A stretch of 64,000 bases of DNA from Enoplolaimus lenunculus (GCA_030248215.1 JASANG010000883.1:243974-307973); one strand, 5' to 3'. Counted from the first letter of the stretch, positions 29,101-34,710 are shown. The notes: generated by a model not told the origin, from the letters alone. Numbers and translations are program-made.

Positions 29101-29524
29101 CGTTTGCATAGCAATCCCGCAGAAAAACCGTCCGCCCATGATCTTTACATGGGCCAAATTAAGCCACCTGTTGAACCTTTATCGTTCAATAAGATACCAC
29201 ACGTATCAAATTACAAAATACGGGTGCTTGCCATAGGGTGTGCCGATTGCTTCACAAAAATTTCTCACCCTTATTGATAAGTTTTAACCCCATTCGCAAA
29301 AAACGTTAAAATTCCTTCATCTTTTTTGTGAAATTTTCTTGCGACCTCCACTATATGCTGGACTGAGTCCGGAGCTGAAGGTAATAATGCCAATATATCT
29401 TCGATATGGTGAATTTTGTTAGCTTTTAAGTGTAAAACTTACCATTGTCAACAGCGGCGTATGACTTCCAAATCAATTGAATCAATACTGCTATACTTAA
29501 TGGTAAACTGTTACTAATCAACAT
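7884..29524 (-). CDS. Large secreted TIL / six-Cys module / Kunitz protein (19 exons, about 1,413 aa)
   Basis: Not a gene I recognise by name. Nineteen exons join in one frame from ATG 29524 to TGA 7884: 29443-29524, 28649-28891, 27303-27485, 26390-26668, 25319-25870, 24556-24867, 22717-22959, 22051-22188, 20186-20380, 19616-19744, 17935-18144, 17108-17338, 15838-15978, 14074-14253, 12384-12686, 11221-11397, 10345-10563, 9611-9733 and 7884-8185. Every junction is phase 1 with GT-AG signals; coding length is 4,242 nt. Domain order: signal peptide, TIL, four type II modules, TIL, type I, TIL, type I, TIL, type II, type I, linker, three type I, type II, Kunitz. TIL and Kunitz domains are serine-protease inhibitor folds, so an extracellular inhibitor array is plausible; structural or defence roles are alternatives. 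No transmembrane segment follows the signal peptide. Uncertainty: individual borders (notably 17338 and 26668), and whether all exons are in one transcript. Confidence 0.82.
8214..8481. mobile_element. piggyBac-type MITE (family E) with internal tRNA-like block, copy 1
   Basis: TTAA, then CCCTTTCGCACATGAATATT at the left and ATGTGAGAAGGGG at the right. TTAA target and CCC-starting ends are piggyBac hallmarks. On the minus strand the middle reads AGCTGAGTGG and GAGTTCGAATCCTAG, resembling Pol III A and B boxes. It lies 29 bp upstream of the exon 19 acceptor. Confidence 0.8.
8530..8665 (-). pseudogene. Possible decayed six-Cys module exon
   Basis: After acceptor TTTTTGGTTAG the minus strand reads, in phase 1, a string with GQCTICNTN and then open codons to a TAG near 8533. 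Only the first C-x2-C pair of a type I module remains and no phase-1 donor is evident. Either a dead duplicate exon or chance. Confidence 0.3.
8686..8894. repeat. MITE family B
   Basis: CACTGCAAAAAATGG left end and AATTTTTTACAGTG right end with TA flanks; internal GACTCCGCCGGAGTC centre. Lies in the last intron of the cysteine-rich gene. Confidence 0.9.
9040..9292. repeat. MITE family A (full copy)
   Basis: CACTGTTAATTCCAATGAG to GGAATTTACAGTG, 253 bp, flanked by TA on both sides. A family C1 fragment with AAGCCTAAGC words (8951-9039) abuts it. Confidence 0.88.
9427..9603. repeat. MITE family C2 with GCCTAA hexamers
   Basis: Ends GGCCAATGTTACTTTTAGGGG and CCGCTTAAAGTAACATGGGCC, inverted to each other; internal CCTAAGCCTAAGCCTAAG. 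The end lies 7 bp inside the intron that follows exon 18. Confidence 0.88.
9611..9733 (-). CDS. Exon 18: type II six-Cys module
   Basis: Acceptor TGTTTTTAG. Reads YFCHKSLCQHCLVDIDC and VYSSVGQCKRAC; spacing C-x4-C-x2-C-x5-C-x12-C-x3-C. Donor GTAAAC is followed within a few bases by the end of a family C2 MITE (GGCCCATGTTAC). Shortest module exon (41 codons). Confidence 0.82.
9774..10215. repeat. Family D-related CCGGA-rich repeat, degenerate
   Basis: Begins CCAGGGTACAACCGGAAGT and later has TTCTGCCGGAGCCGGAG, ending in GCCTAAGCC words near 10215. Intronic; open frames here are short and not supported. Confidence 0.5.
10345..10563 (-). CDS. Exon 17: type I module with basic tail
   Basis: Acceptor CATTTTAG. 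Reads ECYTCQENRECEMLRGVIC and FRNRQTCQAFC; spacing C-x2-C-x5-C-x7-C-x14-C-x3-C. The tail is rich in Arg, Lys and Pro, ending GRKPKKK, and could bind heparin or offer furin-like cleavage sites (inference). Donor GTAAAT. Confidence 0.82.
11018..11190. repeat. Family F repeat (CCCGTAGCC...GGCTACGGGC type)
   Basis: About 170 bp with blocks CACCTTGCTAGGGGGGCTAA, AAGCAAGGTTGAAAATTTTC and a poly-G run of about 16 at 11120. Similar copies at about 16785-16953, 22345-22523, 26752-26921, 28955-29105 and 63055-63210. Confidence 0.75.
11221..11397 (-). CDS. Exon 16: type I six-Cys module
   Basis: Acceptor GATTTTAG. Reads KCYGCLKGVCNKLDNEFC and YLSRLSCHNHCG; spacing C-x2-C-x4-C-x7-C-x17-C-x3-C. The donor is weak (A|GTATTG) and stands at the edge of repeat DNA; if it is not used a stop follows seven codons later. 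Confidence 0.75.
11480..11560. repeat. Fragment of CpG-rich palindromic element (family R)
   Basis: GACGGACGCCATCGAACGG-type words ending in AAAAGTATAGCACCACC; matches the arm of the fuller copy at 16022-16345. Confidence 0.6.
11691..11890. repeat. MITE family C1 with TTAGGC motifs
   Basis: Left end CGCCCATGTAAAGATCAGATG and right end CTGTTCTTTACATTGGCCC are inverted repeats; interior has GGCTTAGGCTTGC-type hexamers. Confidence 0.8.
12072..12325. repeat. MITE family A
   Basis: CACTGTAAATTTCAGTGAG to TTGGAATTTACAGTG, 254 bp, palindromic; ends about 60 bp before the exon 15 donor. Confidence 0.9.
12384..12686 (-). CDS. Exon 15: divergent type I module plus Pro-rich tail
   Basis: Acceptor TCATTTCAG. 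Reads YNCYVCRNSRSC and FDSLSECSQQC; spacing C-x2-C-x5-C-x9-C-x20-C-x3-C, so the C4-C5 loop is the longest of the set. A Pro-rich tail follows (HRLPPQRPPATG). Donor GTGAGT. Confidence 0.8.
12706..12977. mobile_element. piggyBac-type MITE (family E), copy 2
   Basis: TTAATAACCCTTTCACCCATA at the left, CATGTGAGAAACTGGTTAA at the right. Plus-strand tRNA-like block: CTATAGCTCAGTGGTCA and GGGGATCGAATCTTACC. Opposite orientation to copy 1. Lies 20 bp upstream of the exon 15 acceptor. Confidence 0.78.
13289..13529. repeat. MITE family A, degenerate
   Basis: CATTGTAAATTTCAATGAG to CACTCCAATTTACA with the usual GAGTTGATT/AACTCA interior. Confidence 0.8.
13669..13878. repeat. MITE family B
   Basis: CACTGTAAAAACTAGTGAGT to CACCATTTTTTGCCAGTG, 210 bp near-palindrome. 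Confidence 0.85.
14074..14253 (-). CDS. Exon 14: cysteine-free Pro/Gln/Thr linker
   Basis: Sixty codons open between acceptor ACATTCAG and donor A|GTAAGT, both phase 1. Contains STRTPSPNLQPYPPVQTS. No cysteine; probably a flexible spacer between modules. Supported by frame, phase and strong splice sites only. Confidence 0.7.
14278..14692. repeat. Two adjacent MITE family A copies
   Basis: Copy one ends AATTTACAGTG at 14470; copy two runs from about 14486 to 14692 (GGAATTTACAGTATA). They stand head to tail with about 15 bp of TA-rich DNA between, suggesting repeated use of one TA-rich target. Confidence 0.75.
14820..15062. repeat. Family Q foldback (CCTCAAATG / GATAGG type)
   Basis: Contains GTTAGCGATAGGGTTTCAA and related inverted words. 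A clearer copy with ends GGCCCGCATCCTCAAATG and CATTTGAGGATACGGGCC is at 31564-31786; other remnants at about 33640-33770 and 56697-56880. Confidence 0.6.
15099..15298. repeat. MITE family B
   Basis: CACTGCACAAAATGG to CCATTTTTTGCAGTG, flanked by TA on both sides. Confidence 0.88.
15838..15978 (-). CDS. Exon 13: type I six-Cys module
   Basis: Acceptor ATTTTAAG. Reads GCWICEKFQCLGLVPDTC and FSTQAECVSKC; spacing C-x2-C-x4-C-x7-C-x15-C-x3-C. Donor GTATAT. Residues about 933-979. Confidence 0.82.
16022..16345. repeat. CpG-rich palindromic element (family R)
   Basis: About 320 bp with ends GTTGCGCTATAGTTTTG and AAGTATAGCGCAACCC and arms built from GGCGCCGTCCGTC-type words around an AT-rich centre. 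Far more GC- and CpG-rich than its surroundings. The long open frame across it is a by-product of the repeat. Related pieces at 11480-11560 and 63715-63870. Confidence 0.75.
16785..16953. repeat. Family F repeat
   Basis: Starts GGCCCGTAGCCAACTCACAT and contains CGCAAGGTTCAAAATTTTC; a further fragment is at 17040-17095 (GGCTACGAGCCCCTCCCC). Confidence 0.7.
17108..17338 (-). CDS. Exon 12: linker plus type II module
   Basis: Polar linker, then YCSEQGRCRSCQSKLTC and YFTQNRDECEQSC; spacing C-x5-C-x2-C-x5-C-x12-C-x3-C. The chosen acceptor is ATTTAAG (17339-17340). An alternative AG 17 bases further in keeps the same frame, so the start is uncertain. Donor GTATAG. Confidence 0.72.
17935..18144 (-). 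CDS. Exon 11: TIL domain 4
   Basis: Ten cysteines: CGQNEQLYPSGCSSYCHC, VCPALC, CLCKRNFAYD, CVPKDQC. Acceptor AAGTTTCAG lies about 10 bp from the end of a family C1 MITE, so its upstream tract is transposon DNA. Donor GTAAAG. Residues about 786-855. Confidence 0.9.
18154..18318. repeat. MITE family C1 abutting exon 11 acceptor
   Basis: Ends GGGTCAGTGTATAGAACAGGG and CGTACCTGATCTTTACCTGG, with GCCTAAG words between. Its left end starts about 10 bp from the exon 11 boundary at 18144. Confidence 0.8.
18760..18975 (+). repeat. 74-bp tandem repeat, three copies
   Basis: CTTTTAAATTGCAGGAGG starts recur at 18765, 18839 and 18913, each followed by TTCATGGCGGTGGCAGCCAT-like sequence. A partial related unit stands near 18570. 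Intronic relative to the minus-strand gene. Confidence 0.85.
19616..19744 (-). CDS. Exon 10: type I six-Cys module
   Basis: Acceptor TTTGTTTTCAG. Reads CFVCANNLCNRLTGALC and LYKSKPECETNC; spacing C-x2-C-x4-C-x7-C-x13-C-x3-C. Donor GTTAGT; a TAG follows in frame if the intron is kept. Smallest module exon but one (43 codons). Confidence 0.82.
19756..20027. mobile_element. piggyBac-type MITE (family E), copy 3
   Basis: TTAACCCTTTCTCACATAG left, CATGTGAGAAAAGGTTAA right. Plus strand carries CTGTAGCTGAGTGGTGATAG and a GCGATTCGAATGCT block. Its edge is 12 bp upstream of the exon 10 acceptor. Confidence 0.8.
20186..20380 (-). CDS. Exon 9: TIL domain 3
   Basis: Acceptor TTTTTTTACAG. Ten cysteines: CNANETLLYDCGPYCDC, GKCSMLC, CLCREGYVF and CVHMSDC. 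Donor GTATGA. Residues about 678-742. Confidence 0.9.
20444..20686. repeat. MITE family A, degenerate
   Basis: CACTGTAAGCTCCAGTGAG to a decayed right end ATCAGAATGTACAATG; about 63 bp upstream of the exon 9 acceptor. Confidence 0.8.
20936..21120. repeat. MITE family C2 with TTAGGC motifs
   Basis: GGGCCCATGTTACTTTAAGG left and CGCTTAAAGTAACATTGGCC right, inverted; interior GCTTAGGCTTAGGCTTAGGC. Confidence 0.88.
21736..22050. repeat. 40-bp minisatellite, about 8 copies, touching exon 8 donor
   Basis: TTGTCATTATCCACTCTTGA and TTATACCCAG recur every 40 bp (for example CTCTTGTCAT at 21901, 21941, 21981, 22021). In gene sense each unit reads GGGTATAATCAAGAGTGG, matching the real donor G|GTATAAATC at 22050. 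Confidence 0.95.
22051..22188 (-). CDS. Exon 8: type I six-Cys module
   Basis: Acceptor ATATTTTAG. Reads CWTCDGQSCRETFDGDC then FMSLASCLNACG. Spacing C-x2-C-x4-C-x7-C-x13-C-x3-C. The donor GTATAAATC is continuous with the 40-bp minisatellite. Residues about 632-677. Confidence 0.82.
22345..22523. repeat. Family F repeat with poly-G run
   Basis: Inverted relative to 11018: GGGGGGGGGCTCCGCCCCC, then TTGCTTGAAACTCATTGAAG and CTAGCAAGGTGAGCTGGCTA. Confidence 0.7.
22717..22959 (-). CDS. Exon 7: TIL domain 2
   Basis: Acceptor ACTATTTTAG. Ten cysteines: ECPPNQKLLSNGCVNSCGC, GYCLESC, ECRCQDGYVF, CIAQHEC, then an acidic tail. The 43 intronic bases before the acceptor read in the same frame as a signal-peptide-like string from an ATG at 23002 (see findings). 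Residues about 551-631. Confidence 0.9.
23176..23542. repeat. Family K foldback (GGCTGGGTTTC ends, ACTTAAGT words)
   Basis: Left end TGGCTGGGTTTCCAAAACCC and right end ATTTCAGAAACCCAGCCA are inverted repeats; inner arms are made of CTTAAGTACGACTT-like words. A right-end fragment occurs at 59430-59502. Confidence 0.8.
23543..24555. other. Intron DNA, ATGTCTTAAA-like dispersed words
   Basis: From 24130 to 24400 words such as ATGTCTTAAAATCAGAC and ATGTCTGAAATAC recur irregularly. A short TTAGGTTTAGG patch lies at 24020-24060. No exon supported. Confidence 0.5.
24556..24867 (-). CDS. Exon 6: type II module plus polar linker
   Basis: Acceptor ATTTTTAG. Reads VWQCVPAAGTCMPC and VYKSADGC; spacing C-x6-C-x2-C-x6-C-x12-C-x5-C. 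A 55-residue tail with a basic patch IIKRKQQ follows, before donor GTAAAT. Residues about 447-550. Confidence 0.82.
25319..25870 (-). CDS. Exon 5: long Ser/Pro-rich linker plus type II module
   Basis: Longest exon (184 codons). Acceptor TTTGTTTCAG. About 125 residues of Ser, Pro, Gln and Asn-rich linker, probably disordered and O-glycosylatable, precede FWRCDANNSKCVQC and RLWLSRDDC. Spacing C-x6-C-x2-C-x6-C-x14-C-x5-C; donor GTAAGC. Residues about 263-446. Confidence 0.85.
26390..26668 (-). CDS. Exon 4: linker plus type II six-Cys module
   Basis: About 30 polar residues, then FWKCHRAIQTCKPC and YASRHEC. Spacing C-x6-C-x2-C-x6-C-x11-C-x5-C; donor GTGAGT. The start rests on acceptor CTCATTCAG, which lies inside a tandem duplication (26641-26740); the more distant copy of that acceptor would run into a stop in frame. 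Confidence 0.78.
26641..26740. repeat. Tandem duplication spanning exon 4 acceptor
   Basis: The string CGATTTTTCTGAATGAGGTT occurs at 26661 and again about 52 bp later, with GATTTGATTGG before each. In gene sense this doubles the acceptor CCTCATTCAG. Confidence 0.85.
26752..26921. repeat. Family F repeat
   Basis: Contains TTACAAGCAAGGTTGAAAAT and GATGGGGGCAAAATTC blocks shared with 11018 and 22345 copies. Confidence 0.65.
27062..27238. repeat. MITE family C2
   Basis: CCAATGTTACTTTGAGAGG left, CCCTTAAAGTAACATGGG right; interior CCTAAGCCTAAGCCTAAGC. Confidence 0.85.
27303..27485 (-). CDS. Exon 3: type II six-Cys module
   Basis: Acceptor AATTTTAG, donor GTGTTT. Reads WQCHPWVNECRFC and then YLSESEC. 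Spacing is W-x-C-x6-C-x2-C-x6-C-x12-C-x5-C. Family unknown to me. Residues about 109-169. Confidence 0.8.
27720..27842 (-). pseudogene. Possible decayed module exon in intron 2
   Basis: Minus strand reads SLNKCSPTTDWC and continues open. This recalls TKLNKCSAST of exon 5, but only two cysteines and no good acceptor are present. May be a dead duplicate or chance. Confidence 0.25.
27847..28382. repeat. About 165-bp tandem repeat carrying ATGCAAAT octamers
   Basis: Three to four diverged units with GCTAACTATTCAATTATCGG, GGTTTGTAA and CACCCAAAAACCCTTTA blocks. ATGCAAAT occurs at 27858, 28013, 28188 and 28356. Lies in intron 2 of the cysteine-rich gene. Confidence 0.85.
28405..28545. repeat. GGACGGACAGACGG-tailed dispersed repeat
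   Basis: Block AAAATCGGTTCAGCCCTTCC followed by GGACGGACAGACGGACGG and ATATCCACCTTTCG. The inverted counterpart is at 35150-35290. Similar modules occur in many invertebrate genomes; I do not assign a family. Confidence 0.7.
28649..28891 (-). CDS. Exon 2: TIL domain 1
   Basis: Acceptor GATTTTCAG. Ten cysteines in TIL spacing from ACPPHSERMTSDCGQYCDC through GLACFEHPICLCKPGFVF to CVAESSC, then a polar tail. Trypsin-inhibitor-like cysteine-rich domain, five expected disulfides. Residues about 28-108; 243 nt, the same length as the TIL exon at 22717-22959. Confidence 0.9.
28955..29105. repeat. Family F repeat
   Basis: GGGGCCGGGGGGTGGGGGGC near the start and CTGAGCAAGGTGGGATGGC at the end; in intron 1 of the cysteine-rich gene. 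Confidence 0.65.
29443..29524 (-). CDS. Exon 1: signal peptide of the cysteine-rich gene
   Basis: Starts MLISNSLPLSIAVLIQLIWK and continues SYAAVDN before donor G|GTAAGT. The hydrophobic core and small residues near SYAA fit a cleaved secretion signal. Acceptor-like sites just upstream on the minus strand (TTTTTAG and TATACAG within about 50 bp) could be 5' UTR or trans-splice acceptors. Residues 1-27. Confidence 0.85.
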
Positions 29525-29604
29525 GTTATAACGAAGCTCTGTATACAAATAAGCATCGGTCTAAAAACATGATAACGAGAACTAAATAGATCTTAAAGCC
29601 AGAT

Positions 29605-29900
29605 CTAATCGTAGGCCAATCTGCTATTCAGACCAATTACATATTGACCTAAGCCAATCTGCTATTTTGCGTAATATAACAGTTTCGCCTGAGCTAAACT
29701 GGTATAAACTTATTGACCAATCAGAAATAGTTATTTCGACTGAAGCAACACCGTTAACCAATCAGCGTTAGTTTTTACATAACTGTTGTTTTGCAACATT
29801 TACAATCGCTATTTGGCTTCGGCCAATCTGCTATTTGATCAAAATAGCAGATTGGCCTAGGCCAATAGGTGCCTTAATAGCGGATAGGCCTACGACATAT
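29605..29900. repeat. Foldback with GGCCAATCTGCTATT arms
   Basis: GTAGGCCAATCTGCTATT (29611) is repeated inverted as AATAGCAGATTGGCCTAGGCC (about 29848) with further copies between. It stands within 100-400 bp upstream of the signal-peptide exon and could overlap its promoter. Confidence 0.75.
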
Positions 29901-31263
29901 ATATACACTAAAGTTTAAACTTAAACAATCTGTTTAAAAAATTACTAAAATTGCCAAATTTTTACGAAACCATGCTGACAAAAATTTTGCGAATCACAAA
30001 ACTTAAAAGCAAGCAGTGATTTTTAAATAAAAACATTAATACTTAATTTAAGAAATAACCGAATGTTAACCAAAATGTGTACAACAGTACACATTTTTTG
30101 TAAACTATTCGAAATTTAAGCAAAATACGGCTACCAAAATTGTTGCTGCGCAATTCCTATTAGAAATTACCCAGAAACTAATAAAATCAAAAACAATTTT
30201 ACAGACCTGCTGCACAGTTTGACGAATTTAATACTCAAAAATATGATAAACAAAAAATTTGACATAAATTCACATAATTTTTATTTATTCATAAATCAAT
30301 CTTCATCTTCAGCCGAAGAAAAAGACATTGTTTTCAAAAGTTGCGTTGGTCTCCATTTTTAAATTCAAACAAAAGTTAGTTTTATAGGAATCTCATTCAG
30401 ACTAAGGTTTCCAAATGTCAGACTCAGTTGATTTCTATAATATATGTACATATATATACATATACATATGTATATATAAAGTAAAATTTTAATTTATACT
30501 TTAGTTTCTAAAATCACTTGGAATTAAATTTTAATTTATTTAAAGAAAAGTTCTGAAAGAAGAATTTGTTTTAAAAATGTTTTAAGTTAAAAATTTTATT
30601 GGTGTCAACGATTATTCTTGATTTGAATTTTCCTGGACTAACTGTTGTTTTTAAAAAGTATTGAATTAAAAAATAACGATGGATTAGCAAAAATCAACTG
30701 TTTTTTTGCAATGATATATGCTTGCAACGATAGAGTCTGTTCAAACGCAGCACGTTAACTTGCAATCTATCCAAAACAAACACAAAAATAACAGCAATAA
30801 AGTGCATTTTTACGAACCTTTGCTTCTAAAATATGATGCATACTAACAAGATATGCAACTGGGTACATTCTGCATAGCAAAGAATGTACCCGGCACTTGT
30901 TACGTTTTTTGTACTACCCTTCTTTATTTAGAGGGGGGTACAATCGGAGCGAACCATATCACTTTATGTATCCAAAAATGCAACGTCCGGTGGTACATTT
31001 TGTACCATGCGGACGCCCAAAAAGTTGCACACTCTTGTATCATGAACTCTTGGTTTTATTAATGGTAAAATGTTAAAAATTTCAATCTTGAAAGCCGATT
31101 TCGAAGTCAAATTGAAAAAAACAAATGCGATGAGTAGTTTCTGTATTGACAGATTAGTTTAAAAATTAAAAAATTTGTGCAATGAAAAAAAATGGTGTCA
31201 CAATAGAGGTTTTATACTGACCATTCTGATTTTATTAAAATTAATTATCGTGAGAATTAAGAC
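29901..31263. other. AT-rich intergenic DNA
   Basis: No exon supported. A TATATGTACATATATATACA-type microsatellite lies at 30438-30480. A pair of GCATTCTGCATAGCAAAGAA-like words near 30870 flanks a GGTACATT-rich patch with no further assignment. Confidence 0.5.
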
Positions 31264-31268
31264 TTATA

Positions 31269-31516
31269 TTGGAATCGACCCATGTATAGAACAGGGCCGA
31301 AACGTTTTCCGGCGGGACTGTAATAGAGTAAGCTTAAGTTTTAGACTAATGCTTTTGGTTAGGCTTAGGCTTAGGATTAGGCTTTGGCTTAGGCTTAGGC
31401 TTAGGCTTAGGCTTAGGCTTATTCTTATGCTTAAGCTTAGGTATATGCTCATTCTTACGCTTAGGCTTAGGAATATGCTTATGCTACTGTTCGGGCCCTG
31501 TTCTATACATTGGTCT
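31269..31516. repeat. MITE family C1 with the densest TTAGGC run
   Basis: Inverted ends CCCATGTATAGAACAGGGCC and GGGCCCTGTTCTATACATTGG. Between 31355 and 31470 lie about a dozen TTAGGC hexamers, several in perfect series. Frames across it on either strand encode only Leu/Arg or Leu/Ser repeats and are not genes. Confidence 0.92.
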
Positions 31517-31563
31517 TGGAATCAATTGCGCCTCAGCGTAAAATAAACCTTTGACTAAGTCTA

Positions 31564-31786
31564 AGGCCCGCATCCTCAAATGCGAATAGCATCTATCATT
31601 AGTTAGCGATAGGTCTTCAAACTAACGAACCTTTGCAATTGCGGATCTCACAATGGGAACAGAAGTAGGACAAATTTTATTCGAAAATCGTGTTGAATTT
31701 TGAACCTTATCATGCGCTGGTTTGAAAGTTACAAGACCTATCACAAACTAGTGATAGGTGCTAGACACATTTGAGGATACGGGCCA
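31564..31786. repeat. MITE family Q (GGCCCGTATCCTCAAATG ends)
   Basis: 223 bp with ends GGCCCGCATCCTCAAATG and CATTTGAGGATACGGGCC and subterminal GATAGGTCTT / AAGACCTATC. Transposon superfamily not clear. Confidence 0.82.
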
Positions 31787-31985
31787 ATGTCTAAGCAAGC
31801 GAAAGCCTGGTCCTAGGCAAAAATAGTCTAAAGCTTAAACTGCTGTATTGGAGCATACGGAAAATCAGTACGCCTCTCAAAGTAACATGCGCCTTTGTTT
31901 GAATAATACAAGCTATTGGATGGCTAGTTAACCAGATGACTAGATAAGCGAAGAATTGGGTTTAGGCTTAGCAAAATACACACTA

Positions 31986-32197
31986 CACTGCAAAAAATGG
32001 ACAGTCAAATTGACTTTCTACAAAATATGCTTTTCCGTACTACACAAACTGAGCCAAAATTTGACTCCGCCAAAGTCAATTGCGACTCGGCAGTGCGTCG
32101 AAATTGACTCTGGGGGAGTTGAATTTAACTCAGTTTGTTGCAGTCCGGAAAAGTCTATTTCGGAAAGAGTCATTTTGACTCACCATTTTTTGCAGTG
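31986..32197. repeat. MITE family B
   Basis: CACTGCAAAAAATGGACAGT to CACCATTTTTTGCAGTG; the left side keeps its TA. Confidence 0.88.
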
Positions 32198-34540
32198 TGG
32201 CGTATATCGGGCAACTTCTGCCGTTTATCCAATTAACACCAGGGTTGGATCAACCTGAACTAGTTACCATAACCAGGACCTAAACAAGTACCATGAATAG
32301 TTTCTCGTTAACAGCCCAAACGCGTCAACATATTATTGAAATGTGCGAAATTGTATTTGAGGTCACAAACTCGGACACTCCTATCGCACTTTTAGTCAAA
32401 ATTCTCTCTGTATTCAATAGAAAACTCATTATGACAAGTTATCTTGAAGTATTTCATCAAACTGTATTTTTTTAGTTCAAAACTATTTTCTATTCTGAAC
32501 TCAAAAAAAAACATTGAAAATTGCACCAGTTTTACAGGTACACGTAAATGCAAATATCACACATTCTAGTAGATGGGCGGAGTCTAAATTGTGTAAATTG
32601 TGACAAAAAAAAGTAGCGGAAATCTGCCCTGTGGATAACGGCAACAGAAAACGACTTTCAACGACGTTGTTTCAGAATAAAAATTATCTTTTTTATAAAA
32701 TTTCACAAATTTGAGGAAAAAACAGCGTGTGATGGTTAATGGTAACAGTTGTAATACACCGTTTTGTACAACTAAAATAACAACTACCGATTGTGGCGAT
32801 GTATCAAGACCGCATCGAAACCTGGCCAGGGTACAGAAGGCGTCGCCGACGGCTTTTTTCCGCCCGTCGTCTAAAAATTGCTTTCCTAAACGAATTTTAC
32901 ATTTCGCACATTTTTTTCCTTGCCCCTTGTAAATGTTCGTGCCCCCCGCTTACTACTGACTCTATTAAATCGAGGGGCTGTCAAGTATCGCTTGAAATTT
33001 AATTTGATTTTCAGGAATATTTTGTGCAAAAATAACACTGTATTGAATCTTTTTTTAAATTTGGAATCCGAAAGATATAAATTGTTTAAGTTTTTTTTTC
33101 TTCTGTTACATTTTGTAAGACAAAATGTCACTCAGATATCGCGACGTGACTCGTGTTTGCCGTTTTAACAATAATATTGTGATATATTTTATGATCTGGG
33201 GTGATAGCACCACTTTATGCTGACAAGTGGGAGGGTAAAGATGTATGTTTACATTTTGTGCAATTTTGAGTCAATCAGACCCGAAAACTATCGCATATTT
33301 TAGAAGCTGTATTTTCAACGTCGCTAAACAGTAAAATGGTTTCAATTTTGAAAACTCCAGCAATCGAAGATTACAAATTAGGAGACGTACGGTATAGGAC
33401 TGGGCAATCAGGAGTTACAGTAATGGTTGATTTTTGTGGACTGCGTAAACGAAGCGAGCTGAAACCCAAACACCATTTTTAAAACTGATGTATTTTAATG
33501 AAAATTCCAAATTTTGTGTGGGTTAGAAATTTTCATTTGATCGCTAGTTCTGCCAGGAACGCCATGAAAACTGTAACTTCTCGACCGATGTGAGTGAGAA
33601 CCTAGACCTTGTTTCACGGATTAAAGAATCTAAACCTCCAACCCGCCATGGACGTATGCAATATTTAAAATCGTACAGAATACTGAAACCTTCCATCGAC
33701 TGGTTCGAAAGCTACAAAACCTATGATCAACTGGTGATAAGTGCTACACGCATTTGAGAATACGTACACAGAAAGTTCCGTTTCAAGCTGGTACTTCTTG
33801 AAATTTCAACTGATCTTTTCTCAAGACATCTGCTCATTTGAATATAGAAAATATACTCAAAACCAGAGTATGTCGAATTTGAGATATAGGATATGTAAAA
33901 TTTTAATTTTGCCTCAATTCAAATTGTAAGTTTCGGTCAAACGACAACTTATTGCGCAATGGATTACATTTGGGCGAGTGAAGAATTGTATCGTCAAATG
34001 TTCAACACGGCTTAAGAAGCTGATTCGAATGGTTTAAACCTCGTACGACATAGAGTATACTACGAAAAACTAAATTTCAAAGGTCGTAGTGTATATATTT
34101 CAATTATGCGTATTGCAGTGACCCGAATAAGAGGGGGTAATACGAGAGGTGTTCCTATTTTCGGTCCCAATTAATAGAAGTCCGTATCCCTAATAGAGTC
34201 CGTAAGCGGATAGTCCCTAAACCTTAATTAGAGACCATAAATGTCAACTGTACCTAATTTTAGCGCATAAATGAACCAAATAAAGTCGAGTTTAAAACTG
34301 TACCTAAGATTTGAAAGCACATTCCTAAGTGTAACTTTGCGTTTATCGCTCAAGGATTTGATACAATGTGAAACGTTTAACTCAACGGATAGTTGCAATA
34401 CCGGATATATTTCAGTAACGAAGGGTGGCGGAGCGTGGGCTAAAAATCAATTATAGCCTGTAACCAAATAATAGGGGGGTGCTCTCTGGAGAGGCCAAAT
34501 AAATAGCAGTCCCCCCTCTTATTCGGGTCACTACAGTATA
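32198..34540. other. Intergenic DNA, no gene seen
   Basis: AT-rich. Open frames here are short, lack splice context and recognisable domains. A family Q remnant is at about 33640-33770. The block CCGAATAAGAGGGGG near 34121 recurs inverted at about 34515. Confidence 0.5.
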
Positions 34541-34544
34541 GCAG

Positions 34545-34710
34545 TACAGTATCGCCACAAGATGTTACAGTCCCGTCGAGCTTGAAAGTTACGCTCCCAT
34601 AGTTGATTGGTGATCGTCGACGCCTCCCACCCGAGAGACTGTCGGTCGAAACCCAGCTTGAAACGTGATACCATATGAAACAGGAAATATTCATGTGAAA
34701 AATGGTTTAG
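34545..34710. mobile_element. Partial family E element (tRNA-like block and one end)
   Basis: Contains CCCATAGTTGATTGGTGATC and GTCGGTCGAAACCCAGC (A- and B-box-like) and ends TTCATGTGAAAAATGGTTTA. The opposite terminus is missing or decayed. Confidence 0.6.

Noticed and set aside
31175-31546. Leu/Arg-repeat and, on the other strand, Leu/Ser-repeat open frames
   Set aside because: Direct translation of the TTAGGC run of a MITE; no splice or start context.
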